Below are positions 9,319-22,439 of a DNA stretch of 64,000 bases, piece by piece (positions within the stretch are counted from its first letter, which is position 1; each line of letters begins with the position of its first letter). Origin of the DNA: Cryptomeria japonica (Eukaryota > Streptophyta > Pinopsida > Cupressales > Cupressaceae). The translations under genes were made by a program, and so were the position numbers. Location of the stretch: positions 600,243,644-600,307,643 of the forward strand of contig NC_081415.1 in assembly GCF_030272615.1 (NCBI RefSeq), read 5' to 3'. Under the pieces are notes generated by a model. It was not told the origin of the DNA, did not search any database, and worked only from the letters and a program-made list of their open reading frames with translations.

Positions 9319-11974
9319 CCACGTCCCTAATATAACCTTCCTTGCAAGTTTTTGTGAGTTTTTGGTTGTAAGCAATGCTTTAGCTTGAAAGTTAGTACGA
9401 CATTTTTTATATCCTAAGATGAGTTTTTGTGTTTTATCGTCCTGGGATTACGGAATTGTCGTACTACTCTATGAAGAAACTCGTACAAGTTTCGGATTGA
9501 TCCTGCATTCTATCTCTCCTCTTTTTGATTCTGTGTTTCTTCTTCTCTGTCACAGAAACTTGTACGAGTTTCGGTTCCCACTCATATGAGTTTCGGTTCT
9601 AAACCTTGCAACTTTTTGTTTACTCATATGGAACCGTGAGAATACTCGTACGATCCTGTGAGGAAGCTCGTATGAGTTGTTGCTATGTTTACACGTATAA
9701 AAAATAGAGAGGTTTTTTCAGGAGTTTTATATATGGAATATAACATTTAAGTATATGTGTCATTTTCCTCTTTTCTTTTCTCTTTCTTATACTTTAAGTT
9801 ATATTCCATATATATTGTTAGGATGTTTGAGAGGGGTTTCAAACTTCTAGGAGTTATAAAGCAAAATCTAGTTTTTAGAGGTTTTTCCAAATTTCAGACA
9901 GCAAATTTCAGGGCTTTTCAAGATCAGGAGTTTTTGGATGTTTTGATAGTCTAACAAGTGTTTGTAGATCTCATTTGTTAAAGGATTCATCAATCAAACC
10001 TACACTTGTCAAAGACTTCATTTTGAAACTACTAACCAAGTGGTTTTACAGGTTTCCTTGGAGATTCAATTAAACCGTGTGTTTTTTTAATTTTTAGGCA
10101 CTTAGGCTTAATTAGGGGGTAAATGAATCATTGTCTTCCGTATTTGTGGAAAGTGTGAAAGTAGGAGAGTATGCTCTTTTCTATCTAGACAATCAGAAAT
10201 CCAAACCTTTGGCACTTTTCTAGTTTGTTTGTGTTACCCTTAGAGGGCCTGCCCTCCCAACTTGCTCTTTGAGAAGATAAAAGGGGAACGACCCAAGTGA
10301 GTACATCTAGACCTGGGGTTCCCAACTCACTATAATAAATAGACCATTGATGATGAACGGATCAATGGTTGGGGATATATGAGAGTTCACTCTCACATTG
10401 GGTGCTTAGTAGGATCGTAGAGATCTCAATCACGCTTGCGTGACTACTAAGTTCTTGGTGCTTCGTTGGGCTATAGGCATCAATTGTGCTTGTGCAACTA
10501 TGAAGGGTAGCTCCTAACAAGAAGATATATTAAACACCTTGTGCATAGTGGCCAAAAACCTTATAGTCATTGGTGCAGGAGGTCGGACCTTCGAAGCTGC
10601 CCATATTTTTACGGCCCTTAGTAGAGACACAAAGTTTGCCATGAGGATTTTTCATGGGAATTGATTCTTGGCTTCCCCAAAGAAGTGAGCATCATTGAGG
10701 GGAGCGAGTGGGTTCAAGCATATAAGTGTCCACTCTGCGTAAGCGTAGTTGGGAAATCGATTGGATCCAATGACTATTGTCCTTGCCAGCCTTAAGAATG
10801 TTGTACATGAGCATGAGTGTCTTTGAGCTAAAATTCATTTGATTATTTTGTTTGCTTTGCTTGATACTTTCTTGCCAACCGTAGACTAAAAACACATCAT
10901 TATCCTCAAACACTTTGCAAAAAAGAACACTTGTCCAAAAAGAAACAATCATCCAAGTCAAGATCCTAGTCACAATTCCAAACATAGTCACATCCTAGTA
11001 ACCATCCACACAAAGTCCTAATTACATCAAAAAAATTTCCATCTCATGTTCCATAAACCTAAGTTGTATAAGCATCCTAAGAAGTCAATCCATTGACCTA
11101 TCAAGAAGAAGAAGCTCACACAAGCACAACTCATTAGACGTCAAAAATTTTGGTACACAAACCGCAAACTCTTGCTTAAACATAGGATCTTCTTGCACCA
11201 TTACCACGATTACATCCATGGTCATAGAAATGAGTTTGATGCTAGTGATGAATTAAGAGTCGGTGCCATCCATCAAGGTTCAGGTTTGTCTTTTAACACC
11301 AACTATCATCAAAATTAGGGTGGTCATGTCCCTTCATACAACTTGTCATCTGAACTAATCATCTATTGAGTCATATTCATGCCAAGGATAGCCTAGTCAC
11401 CAAAATTCTTCTAATCATCACTATCATCCCTCTTCAATCAATCATCCTCAATCTTTTCCTAAGGACTTAGCACATCAATCAATCACCTCCAATTATCGAA
11501 TCAATTCTCAAAATCCAAATCAAATCCAATTTAACCTCACATTAAGGTTGCATGCCTTGTGAAGTTTCATTTAGACCTCATCCTTAATCACTTGGCTTTT
11601 GTGCTTGAATAAAAATCCTCTCCAAGTACCTTTTCCTTATCCTTTGAGTCAATCAAGACTCATATCTCATGTCTTTGTTTTACTTAGGGTCATTAGTCAA
11701 GCCTTAGTGGAAGAAAGGCTTTTTGATCATCATTCCAAGGTATAAATTCTACCCCACTTGGTTATTACCTTGCTTGGGGGTTCATCAACATTTCCCACCT
11801 AAGATCCTCATGCAAGGACTAAGGTGCAATCCTAATCAAATTTGGGTCCTAATCCAAAGACCCTATCAATCAACAAAATCCATTTTCTTCAAATGCAAAT
11901 CCAAAAATCCAAGAGCATTGCTAAGTACTCTCATCAAAATTTCCTCCATCAATCTTTTCTAAGGTTATTCTTGC
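9319..11974 (+). other. TatA leader, no gene recognised
   Basis: About 2.7 kb between PBS and gag. The first 400 bp contain repeated variants of a palindromic motif CTCGTACGAG followed by TTTCGG (9380-9700). The rest has no protein I recognise. A stretch near 10235-10260 with GGGCCTGCCCTCCC matches the TatB leader in the same element sense (near 49100). Confidence 0.6.
9380..9700 (+). repeat. Dispersed CTCGTACGAG motif array in TatA leader
   Basis: At least six variants occur: ACTCGTACAAGTTTCGG near 9479, ACTTGTACGAGTTTCGG near 9558, ACTCATATGAGTTTCGG near 9580, ACTCATATGG near 9622, ACTCGTACGATCC near 9644 and GCTCGTATGAG near 9667. Most differences are C to T or G to A in CpG, consistent with decay of methylated copies. 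Confidence 0.55.
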
Positions 11975-13441
11975 ATGGTCACAACTCGATCTCAAAAGAA
12001 AAATATGGTCGAACAACAATATGGTATACTAGGCATTAGTGTCCTATATGAAGATCCTACACAAGATCCTACACAAAGTGTGCAACCTAGCATCCAAAAT
12101 CAAACACAAAATCCTAATATTGTTGACCAAGATGAACTCTCTCTGAAAGTGCAAACTTTCCTAGCAGACTCTTATAACCAAGAGATGTTGGAGAAATTTA
12201 TCCAACACAATCCTACTGCACTTCTAAAGACCCTCCTTGAAAATGGAGCTCAACTTCCATCTGATTTCAATAAATCCATCCTTGGTCAACAACCATAAGG
12301 AGACTTTGCTCTCACTCATACCGTTGCACCTATTCAAACTCAATCAATTGCGGCCCCACCAATCATTCAAACTCAATCAATAACACCCATGACACCTCTC
12401 CCCGTGATCTCCATTCCACCTTCTTCCTCATTACCATCTATACCACTATCAAATCCAATCTCATCTATTCTCCAATATGCCTCTATACCATCTTCTTCTC
12501 AACCATATATTCCCATTCCACAAACCTCCATTCTCATCAACAATGTCGCTAGCTTCATTCGGGCCGCACTTAATCCTATCACAACAGTTTGTGGGTCGCA
12601 ACCGATTGTCACTCAAGTCCTTATGATATTGGTCATCACATTTCACATCCCTGTTTCCTCATCATATCAATACATTAGTGGTGGTGCACCTTCCATGACT
12701 CATCTGATTCTAGGGGCAAATGCAATCCATCATTTCCAAAATCCACAACAAGACCTCACTAAAGAAATTCAAGACATGAAAAAAATCATCAAGGACATGA
12801 AGGAAGGGACTAACAATAGGAAAAATTACTCCTTTGAGGAATTTTTTCCTTCTCCTTATGACCCGTCTATATCAGTTGCACCTTACCCCCCAGGGTTTGA
12901 GATCCCCAAGTTCACCAAGTATGAGGGAAAAGGGGACCCCCATGACCATGTCTAGGAATTTCACATCCTATGTCAAGCAGTCTCCTATAGTGACCTATAC
13001 CTTTGAAGACTCTTCCCTAAGAGTCTCATGAGAGATGCCCTGGCATGGTTCTCATCCTTACCATGAGGTTCCATTATCTCCTTCCCAGACTTGGCAGAGA
13101 AGTTTGTGGCTCACTATACCTACAACATGGCTAATGATGTTTCCATGATGGACCTATGTAACACAAAGCAAAGGCCCAGAGAGACTTTCGCTAACTTCTT
13201 GCAAAGATAGCTACACCTCATCAATAAATTCCAATGGGACATGCCAGAACAACACCAAACTGAATTATTTCAAAAGAATCTAGTGCTCGAACTATCAAGG
13301 CCTTTGACATCTCAATGTATTAAATCTTTCCAAAAATTGACTGATAAGGGCCTAGCCCTTGAATGTGTCTTGTTAGAGGAAGGAACCTTAAAGTACTACC
13401 AAAGATCAAGTCAAAATTCTAGTCCAAAAACAAGAACGTAG
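11975..13441 (+). pseudogene. TatA gag, capsid part
   Basis: The protein starts MVTTRSQKK, matching the TatB gag start (VTRSQRNK), after a Pro/Ser-rich N-terminal spacer. The capsid blocks follow: PPGFEIPKFTKYEGKGDPHDHV, RDALAWFSSLP, FVAHYTYNMANDVSMMDLCN and KQRPRETFANFLQR. These are typical retrotransposon Gag segments. Stops break the frame near 12297, 12953, 13030 and 13208. At about 13450 the reading shifts into frame 1 for the nucleocapsid part. Confidence 0.75.
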
Positions 13442-13479
13442 TCAATGATGATGTAACTGATGAAAAATGGGTCCAGACT

Positions 13480-14217
13480 GTGGCCGATCCTCCAAAACCC
13501 ACCCCCACCAATCGCCAATTCAACAATCAAAATAATCAAAATCAATCACAAAAGCCTAATAACAATGTATCAATCCAAGGACGACCACCCCGATCCAACA
13601 ACAGGACTCCAAGAGACTTCACTCCTCTTGCTAAGCCCATTGAAGTGGTGTTTCAAAAGCTTATTCAAGCAGGCGCAATGGTTTTCCCAATTACTCACCT
13701 ATTTGATCCCAATCAACCCAAACCTAGATGGTATAATGAGAATGAATATTGTGAGTATCATCGTATCAAGGCACAAGATAAACGAAAATGCATGAAGCTT
13801 AAAATCTACATACAAGATCTCATTGATAGGGGTGAAATTGAAGTAGCAAATGCAAAACCTAGTAATAACAATGACAAACTCAAAATGTTCTAGGAACCCT
13901 TCCCAAAACATGATAAAGGAAAAGGCTCTTCATCTAACGTGGTGAACTATGACTACACTAATCACATAACTAGCTTTGACTCTTTAGTAGGTTGCATTGA
14001 GCCCGCAGATAATCATGTCAATGTCATAACCATCCAGGGAGTTAACCTTCCCCCTCCCCAAAGCAGACCTAACCCTGCTAGGATAGTCATTCAAGGTGCT
14101 ACACCTTTCACCTCCTACTCTCAAAATTACTGCAATGTAACCACTCGCCGAGGCAAAGTCCCCTTGCAAGGAGCTCCTCCCCCACCAAACCCTCCCCCCA
14201 TGTCTTCCACCCACTGA
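13480..14217 (+). pseudogene. TatA gag, C-terminal and nucleocapsid-like part
   Basis: A Gln/Asn-rich segment is followed by a CEYHRIKAQDKRKCMKLK stretch and a KIYIQDLIDRGEIEV helix. In other Tat Gags the matching place reads C-x2-H...GH...C, a knuckle-like motif; here the GH is AQ, so metal binding is probably lost. TatB keeps GHNTNDC at the same place. A Pro-rich tail leads to the protease. Confidence 0.65.
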
Positions 14218-14304
14218 TATGACCTCCTTGACTAACTTGGGAAGACACCCACACAGATCTCCATCCTAGAACTTCTCAAGATTTCCCCTGTCCATAAATA
14301 AATT

Positions 14305-14940
14305 TTGGAAGAAGCTCTCCTTGAGTCTCGCATTCTCGATAATATCAATGCTACCCAATTTCAAGCTCTCATTGGAAACCTTGCCGCCCAACAACACCTT
14401 GTGTTCACTTCCAATGATGCTTCTACAAATGAAGACCATAATAAACCTTTGCATATTGAAGCCCTTATCCAGAAGCACAAGGTAAAACGTATCCTGATAG
14501 ATTGTGGATCCGAACTCAATTTGTCTACTAACAAATTAATAAAAAAATTGGGACTTTCTGAGGACCCAGTAGATACATCAAGAAGGATCACAATAAAAGC
14601 ATATGATGATGCTAAAAGAGTTTCAAAGGGCATGATCACCTTACCTCTTCAAGTGGGCCCTAGCCCAATTGAAACCCCTTGGCAAGTACTAGATCTTGAT
14701 CTCCCCTATAACATCCTACTCGGTTGGCCATAGATTCATTCCTTGCAAGTCGTACCCTCCACTTATCACCAATGCATCAAATTCCCCTTCAATGGAAGAG
14801 AGATCACTATCAAAGGTGATCCACAACCTTTTCAATATTGCAAGCTTTTAGAGGGGAAGCATCCATATCATTTCCCACTAAATAGACCATCACCAAATCC
14901 TCCATTTGACACATCAAATGTTGCCTCCACCTCATCCTAA
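14305..14940 (+). pseudogene. TatA aspartic protease
   Basis: Retropepsin-like domain with active-site region RILIDCGSELNLS (usual form LIDGGS), then ITIKAYDDAKR, PWQVLDLDLPYNILLGWP and STYHQCIKFPFNG. One stop separates ILLGWP from IHSLQ. The second active-site residue is Cys instead of Gly, which would likely harm activity. It lies between gag and the G-patch, the same order as in TatB. Confidence 0.75.
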
Positions 14941-15209
14941 GCAGACACACAAATCAAGATCTTGGATAATGGCTATGGAGAATACAAATTGGAGGATGTC
15001 TTATTAATAGGCAACCTCCCCTTATCTCCTAAGTCATTTGGAAAACCAAAAGAACTCAACAAAGATCAAAAACTGGTTATACAATGCAAAGATACCACCT
15101 TCTAGCAATGGGGCCCACTTGATGAGGAAAGCCTTGACACAGATGTCTCTTCATGGTTGTACTGGGAAGAAGATGAAGACCCAGCAAAAATACCTAAAAA
15201 AATGTATCC

Positions 15210-15427
15210 AAAAGCATCAGCTATAGTTGAAAAAAATGGGTTACAAAGGACACGGCTTGGGACCAAAGGAGAAAGGAACAAAACAACCCATAAATCCTAT
15301 CTCGTACAAGTACAATAGAGGCTTGGGGTACACCCCGATGCCTAAGATTACTATCGTTGGTGCCCCTTCAAGTCCTTCTTTGGATATCAAAAACTCTTAC
15401 GAAGAGGAGTTCCATGAAATGCCTTAA
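15210..15427 (+). pseudogene. TatA G-patch domain
   Basis: KKMGYKGHGLGPKEKGTKQP and then RGLGYTP match the G-patch pattern (GxGxGLG, Gly-rich, RNA-binding). It lies between protease and RT in the polyprotein. TatB has the same domain, split by a solo LTR. G-patches at this place are known in some plant gypsy and betaretroviral polyproteins. Confidence 0.65.
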
Positions 15428-15601
15428 GAATATGAAAAGGACATCTTCTTTGACACTCACATCAATGCCATCACCCCCATAACCCCTCCCATTTCACACG
15501 AGCTACATATTTTCCATCCTAAACTCATAGGCTGGTGCTAATGAGACAAACCCACTTTAGACATTTGCGCCAATGATAACGCTCTCATTACTCTCCTAAC
15601 T

Positions 15602-16700
15602 ATGCGAAATTTGGAAGGCTGCAACAGGATACATGGTATTCAACTACATGAGAAAGGATACTTTGGTAGTCACGTCAATGCCCTTAGCCACAAAAAAGAT
15701 AATAAAAAGAAAAAACATGAATCCCTAGGTGAAAACCTCTCTGAGGCACCTTTGGATGAGCAAAAAGCAAAAACAAAGGACATATCCGTAAGTGAAAACC
15801 TGGAAAAGGCACTTGAGGATGAGGGACTTGACCTCCCTACCATTGGTTACCCTCCACAAGACAAGTCAAATTTGTTAATAGAAGAAACAGACAGTATCAA
15901 TATGGGCACCGAAGACATTCCAAAAAAAGTGCTCATTGCCAAGTCCCTCATAGAGAAAAAGAAACAAGACTTCATCAACTTCCTCATAGAGGCAAAAATC
16001 AATTTCGCATGGTCCTATGCTGATATGCCAAGTCTAGATCCTGACTTGGTGGTGCATAATCTCATTGTCCACCCAAATGCAAAACCTATAAAATAGAAGT
16101 TGCGCAAAATGCATCCACATATTGTGGTCCTGGTCAAGGCAAAACTCCAAAAAATTTTGGACACAAAATTCATCAAAACAGTAGACTACGTTGAATGGGT
16201 CTCTAACATTGTACCTATTGGCAAACCTGTTGGGGGCATCCGCATCTGTACTAATTTTTGAGATCTAAATAAGGCTTGTCCTAAAGCTGATTTCCCTCTC
16301 CCCAACATAGATATGATTGTGGACCTTACAGTAGGGGATGAGATGCTATCACTTATGGATGGATTTTTTGGATATAATAAAATCAGGAGTGCAGACAAAG
16401 ATCAACATAAAAATGCATTCACAACACCATGGGGGACTTTATGTTACCGGGTCATGCCTTTTGGCCTCAAAAACATTGGAGCCACATATCAGCATTCCAT
16501 GATGATGATTTTTCATGGCTCTTGCATAAAACTATGGACTATGTGGATGATCTGCTGGGCAAATCAAAGACAAGACAAGAATACATCCCTATCTTCAAGT
16601 AGATCTTTGAAATATTGGAAAAATACAAAGCGCACCTCAACCCTAAGAAGTGTGTTTTTGGTGTCACATCGGGAAAACTACTAGGCTTCATTGTTTCTCA
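15602..16700 (+). pseudogene. TatA reverse transcriptase, N-terminal and catalytic part
   Basis: After a charged linker the RT begins with INFAWSYADMPSLDPDLVVH, continues with KPVGGIRICTNF (stop for the usual R) and LNKACPKADFPLPNIDMIVD, then LMDGFFGYNKI and WGTLCYRVMPFGLKNIGATYQ. The catalytic YVDD is encoded at 16540-16551, in a frame shifted by one base relative to the preceding block. Several other stops occur. These are the standard motifs of gypsy RT. Confidence 0.85.
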
Positions 16701-17400
16701 CAGAGGCATCGAGGTTGATCCTGCAAAGGTGAAAGCCATTATGGAAATGCCTCCACCAAAGACTCTTAGACAACTACGTAGCCTCTAGGGAAAATTCCAA
16801 TCTGTTAGACGTTTTATTTCACAATTTGCAGATAAATGTCATCCATTTGCACACCTATTGCGCAAAGACACAAAATTCAAATGGGACTGTTTGTGTCAAA
16901 AGGAATTTGAAAAACTCAAAGAATATATGGCATCACCTCTAGTGCTTATGCCTCCTACTCCTGGAAAACCTCTTATTGTACATATGTGCTACCATATTCG
17001 CATTGGGGGCAATACCGGCACAAACAGATAATCAAGAGAAGGAACATGCCATATATTACATTAGTCGGACACTAGTGGGTTATGAACTCAATTATACTCC
17101 CATTGAAAGAGCATGCCTGGCATTGGTATTTAGTACACAGAAACTCTGACACTATATGCTGAACAACAAAACAAAACTGATTGCTAAGATTGACCCACTT
17201 AAATATCACTTGTCAAAATCTTCCCTCACTGGCAGAACCGCTAAATGGGTCATGTTGTTAAGCGAGTTTGACATTGAATATGTAGACAGAAAAGCAATCA
17301 AGGGACAAGTCATCACAGACCAGTTGGCTGACACTCCACTTCCCGGTGACCATCCTATTCTTACAGAACTACTGGATGAATTCATTATGACTGTCACCAC
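16701..17400 (+). pseudogene. TatA RT thumb and first (degenerate) RNase H
   Basis: KLLGFIVSHRGIEVDPAKVKA and PPPKTLRQLRSL continue the RT. The region then resembles a gypsy RNase H connection: KPLIVHM, HAIYYISRTLVGYELNYTPIE, ALVFSTQKL and AKWVMLLSEFDIEYV. Catalytic acids are not all evident, as in Tat elements where this domain is relic. Stops near 16786 and 17030 interrupt it. Confidence 0.65.
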
Positions 17401-17870
17401 ATCCTACACATGGCAATTATACTTTGATGGCTCTTGCACCCAAAATGGATCGAGGGTAGGAATACTACGGATCACACCTCAAGGATATTGCATCTCAAAG
17501 TCATACAAGATAGCTTTTGCATGTACCAACAACATCACAGAATATGAGGCACTCATTATAGGATTACACTTGGATATCCAATGGAAGATAAGGGAATTAC
17601 AAGTCTATGGTGATTCCCAACTTGTCATAAAACAAGTCAATGATGAATACCAAACAAAAGATGACAAACTTCTCCCCAATCGCACCATGGTTGAAGATCT
17701 TAAGAAGCATTTCACAATGATCAAGTTTGATCAAGTCCCGTGAACAAATAATAGGGTTGCAGAAGCAATGGCCACCATTGGCTCCCTCCTTCAGATGTCA
17801 GCACATAGTCAGAAGTGTGAGTTCTTGGTCAAGCAACTATTTATTCTGGCATACGATCTACCAGAGTCTG
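17401..17870 (+). pseudogene. TatA second RNase H (archaeal-type)
   Basis: WQLYFDGSCTQNGSRVGIL, TNNITEYEALIIGL and LQVYGDSQLVIKQVNDEYQ give the D-E-D catalytic order of a complete RNase HI fold. RVAEAMATIGSLLQ continues after a stop. A second RNase H following the relic one is a recognised feature of the plant Tat lineage. TatB and TatC have the same domain. Confidence 0.8.
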
Positions 17871-18059
17871 AAATGGTGTGTGTACTCTTGGTCCCGAGTC
17901 CCCCTAGTACCAAGAAACCTTCTCTTTCCTAAAAGACAACACCATTCCCCCACACCTTACAAAAACCCAACAACAAACCTTCATTCACCGATGTGCTCAT
18001 TACACCATCCTTGGAGACACCCTATTCAGAAGGCATTTTGATGGTTCCCTCCTAAGGTG

Positions 18060-19135
18060 TTTAGATACTCAATAGGCGGAATGGTCATTACGTGAAGTAC
18101 ATGAAGGCATCTATGGGGCACATTCAAGTGGGCTCACCTTGGCTAAAAATATTTTGAGAATAGGATATTATTGGCCTAAAATGGAAGTAGATGCATATAA
18201 CTATGTGAAGAAATGCATCCTCTACCAGCAACATGGTGACAAATCCATGCGCCATCACAAGAATTGCAGTCGTTCATTACACCCTGGCCCTTCTCATAGT
18301 GGGGGCTCAATCTCATTAGGAAAATCCATCCTTCATCCTCCACCGAACATAAATTCATTATCACTACCATCGAATATTTCACCAAGTGGATAGAGGCTAT
18401 CATAAGAAGATATCCAAATTCATCCTCAACTACTTGATCTGTTGATATGGCATTCCAAAAGTTATCATTACAAAGAATGGCAGACAATTTAAAAACCAGG
18501 ATGTCAAAGAACTCTGCTAGAAATTTGACATCCAACATCACTTCTCAACCCCATATTACCCCCAAGGTAATGGTCAAGCTGAGGCTTCTAATAAAACCCT
18601 AATCAAAATCCTCAAAAAGATAGTCAATAAAGTTGGTCGTGATTGGCACCTCTAACTCCATCCTGCTTTGTGGGCCTACAGCACCTCCATCCGCACACCC
18701 ACAAGCACCACCCCCTATTCTCTTGTCTTTGGCTTCGAAGTCGTCCTCCCCCTTGAGATTGAGATCCCCTCTCTAAGAGTATCACTGCAAAATATCCTAC
18801 TAGATAAAGAATACAAAATTGCCCGCTTACAAGAGCTAGAATTGTTAGATGAAAGGCATCTCAAGGCCTTGAACCATCTTCAAGTATATCAAAATCATCT
18901 ATGCATGAGTTACCATAAGAAATTCAAAACCTGGGAATTTGAAATTGGTGACCTTGTCCTCATGGAGAATCAGAAAAACCTTCAAGAAAGAGAAAAGAAA
19001 GGCAAGTTCGAGCCTAATTGGCTTGGACCATATGTAATCACAACAAAATATGGATCAGGGGCCTATCAGTCTTGAAGGAGATCCTCTGGATGATCCAATG
19101 AATATCATGCACCTAAAAAGATTCTATGTCTAGTC
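18060..19135 (+). pseudogene. TatA integrase
   Basis: The N-terminal HHCC finger is present as LREVHEGIYGAHSSG plus RIGYYWPKMEVDAYNYVKKC, but the last Cys is Tyr (CILY). The core is frameshifted: HKFIITTIEYFTKWIEAI is followed by out-of-frame remnants of YGIP and NG.PF. The C-terminal part is intact for 135 codons: TTPYSLVFGFEVVLPLEIEI, FEIGDLVLMENQKN and KFEPNWLGPYVITTKYGSGAY. No chromodomain is visible. Confidence 0.8.
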
Positions 19136-20198
19136 CTTATAAAGTCATTAATTGTCAAAAAAATCAAAAAAATCAAAAAATCATGAAAAATACAAAAAAA
19201 ATGAGAAAAAGATCCTGAAAAAACATTGTCACTCTGGTGAAAACCTAGCAAATAGGCACCCTGTGACACCCCAAAAAAAAAAAAAAATCAATTCATCCAT
19301 CAGTGAAATTCACTTTGTGGCACTATGGACAAGTACCTTGGTAAAAACCTCCATGCAAGCGCCAAGGTAAATAAACTGGATCCATTGTCTATCAGGTCGG
19401 TGCTCCAATCACCCTCCCCATCCAATCCGCCCATCGCAAAATCCTTCCCATTTCCATCTCCGAATAAATCATGCATATGATGATGAGTCTTCACCTAAGT
19501 CATGAATAAGGGATGTCCCATCAAAACTAAGCTTTTTTGCCTCTATGTAAGCTTCACAAAATCTTGAGAACAATCCTAAGTCCACAATTTAATCTTCAAA
19601 GCCATATGATCACTTACCTAATCCAAAAGTCCACCTGCTCTATCATTTGCCCTAGGAATGAACCCTTCCCTCGCCTGGCAACTTAATCCTCCACCCTAAT
19701 CCTACTCTTGGTAGGAGGTGTCAGTTGGTCATAAATGAATGACTTGTTTGATTTTCTTGGATTTTTCATTTAGACTTGCATCTTTATCCCTATGACTGCC
19801 CAAATTTTCCATATCCACGTATGTTTACAATAGGTGCATATTGGGGCATATTTTCATAGCATGGCATGTTTTGGATCTCTCTTGTATAAACCGATGACCT
19901 AGTACTAGTGTTTATCAACACTTTCCCTCTCATGTGCAAGAGGTATCAATGTGTTTGAGGGTTTCCTTGCATGTACCCACAACTTTGTATTAGTGTTTCT
20001 CAACACTTGCATAGCATCCTTATTCCTATAATTAGTGGTGTAGGTTACCTATGGCATCCTAATTCCTATAATCAGTGGTGCAGGTTACCTAGGGAAATAT
20101 CAAACTAGGTTGGCTCTCCACAATTTTTGTGCACAACTCTCACCATCATTCAATAAAATCCTAATCTAATAATCCCATGGAGTCCTCAATTAACACCC
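19136..20198 (+). other. TatA spacer after integrase, no gene seen
   Basis: A-rich repeats (AAAAATCAAAAAAATC type) occupy 19155-19290. The rest is non-coding in both strands as far as I can tell. Comparable A/T-rich runs follow integrase in TatB (about 38590-38650) and TatC (60950-61270). Confidence 0.5.
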
Positions 20199-20203
20199 CC
20201 CCC

Positions 20204-21695
20204 TGATAGTTTTGATACTTAATTTTAAGTACAGATGCCAAGCTAATAAGATGAGAGGGGGGGGTGAATCATACAAACTTAATCTTCCATAAAAACAACA
20301 GATTCAACCTCGGTAACATATAATTCAGCAATATAACCAAAACTGCTAAACATGCAAACTCAAAAGCATATAAACATCATAACACTCATAACACCAGATT
20401 TAATGTGGAAACCCAAATAGGGAAAAACCACTGTGGGATTTCAGGCCCACTAAGAAATATACTCTTCTATAGTATGCTCAGTTAAAAGGAAATACTGTTA
20501 AAGATTACAAACACATTGCTAGATGTGACCCGGTTAAGGGATTTCCCTCAGATCTATTAGGATCTTCACCTTGTTAGAAGTGACCTTGTTAAAGGATTTC
20601 AAATACTCAATCAGAATGTCACCTTGCTAGAGGGTTTTACAAATAAGACTGTTAAGTCCACTTGGTTCAGAGATTTTCTGTCACTTCACAAAATAACAGT
20701 AATAAAAATCTATCGGCAACTTCACATCTAAAATGCTAAAGCGGACTCTTATTTTCTCAATACAATAGGACTTATCTTGTCCATCTGCTGGGCTCTATAC
20801 TTTGTTATTCAAACAGGTCTTCAAGCTTTTGTGCTCAGTAATCACTATGTAGCATCCCTGTGCGTACACTTGCCCGCATGCATTGTTTATCAACAGTTCC
20901 TTATTTATAAACAATTCGCCAACCGCTTAATCTCCTTGATCACATTTCCCATGATCAATCATAGCCATCATATCTTCAAACTTTGACTAGGTTCAATGTA
21001 TCCTTTGATCTGAAAATTTTTACCCCACCTTGGAACTTGAATACATTTCTTGGAACTTGTGCTAGGGTATTGCGGTTCAATCTGAGCTGTAGATCTTCCT
21101 GCCGATTTTCCTTTACCATAGATTCTTTAGAAAACTTCGTGCACGGCATACCAATCATTTAATCAATTCCAACTCATCAGCTTCCTTCATTAAATAATTC
21201 TTTTATTCATTCAATGCATTCTGTTACTACTCGGTTACAACTCGGTAAATACTAAACTTCGCTCGGTAGACATTCTGCCTTCGTTAACTGATAGCGATAA
21301 CCTTAGGGTTTACCGACTAGGTTCTTTGCTCGGTAACATAGTATAGTATTAACCTTACAATTAACAACATATGTAGGATATCAAAACCATCTAAACATCA
21401 TGATCTCATCATTGTCTAACTCAGTAATAGTTGCCCATTGAATAACTTATTCCTCCCCTTATTCATCACATTCTTTCTATGTCTTTTACTGACATCTTTA
21501 TACTTATCAAATCATACTTCTTAAGATATGGCAACATCATACTGAATTAGAAAATCAATTTCTTGACATCAATGAAAAAATAATAATATTAAGACAGTAA
21601 ACATCCTTGATCAGTTATATCCATATTCATCAACAACCTTCTCAATATCCTTATTGAAATGCCAGCAATCTCCCTTGTCTGTTATAATGCCAACA
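20204..21695 (-). mobile_element. Solo LTR of a CopNA-type element (Sol1)
   Basis: Read on the minus strand it starts TGTTGGCATTATAACAG and ends AAAACTATCA, the TG...CA form. CCCCC lies on both sides (20199-20203 and 21696-21700); this fits a 5-bp duplication but is low complexity. It has the C-loop motif near its 3' end (20251-20272). The interior lacks any ORF. A solo LTR from LTR-LTR recombination is the simplest reading. Confidence 0.75.
20251..20272 (-). other. C-loop hairpin in Sol1 (short stem)
   Basis: ATGA / TCAT pairs around the same C-rich loop as in CopNA1, CopNA2 and Sol2. The stem is only 4 bp, so this copy is the weakest of the set. Confidence 0.4.
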
Positions 21696-21700
21696 CCCCC

Positions 21701-22420
21701 CACCCCTCTCCTATTCCATATTCTTCTATTTTCCATCTAAGATCATTGTATTACTATTGGCATATTCACTCTTTGCATTATTCATTCACTTTATCCATAT
21801 AGGTGGCATTATTCATATAGATTTTATTTAGCTTGCATTACTTATTCATTTCATTACACTATTCATTTAGATTGCCATTTTTTCACAAACATTTACCACA
21901 TAAGGTTGCACTTAGATTTCATTACATGTATCATTTATCCATTTATAATAGATGACATCAATTCATTCATGTACATTACTCATTCATTTAGATCACACCA
22001 TTTGCATACCATTTATAACTTACATTGCAATATACGACAATATACATTCATTTTTCATATAGATTGCACCTACGCTAATTATTCATTCATAAATCATTTA
22101 CATCTACATATACAACATATATTCACATCAAAAGCACCATCACTCATCTTGTACCCATAAACATGTCAGTGACATATCATAGGCATACATATATAAGCAT
22201 CCACACTGCATCACAAATAGGTCAGCACAACATATCCATAATTACCATCCATACATCACATCACAAGGAAACAAATAGAATCCATCATAATAAAGTACAC
22301 ACATAATCCATCACCACAAAATCATGTATATATAAGATCAAAAGAGATGAATATGTTTGTAATTGTACAATGATCACCCCGAAGGGTCAAAATATGATAC
22401 AAAAGCCAAAATGGAGCTAG
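21701..22420. repeat. AT-rich degenerate ATTCATT repeats in TatA
   Basis: Many spaced copies of ATTCATT, TTCATTTAGATTGCATT and CACATCA occur without a strict period. No coding signal is evident. The main exon of the antisense gene would be expected around here and is absent. Confidence 0.5.
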
Positions 22421-22439
22421 CTCTCCCCACCTATCTCTC

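Noticed and set aside
12461-12646. Minus-strand open frames over the Tat gag genes, for example 12461-12646 and 13984-14214
   Set aside because: Shadows of gag or of the Pro-rich linker on the other strand.
20199-21700. CCCCC duplication as strong proof of Sol1 limits
   Set aside because: The match is homopolymeric and could arise by chance, so the limits rest mainly on the TG...CA ends and on similarity to the other LTRs.
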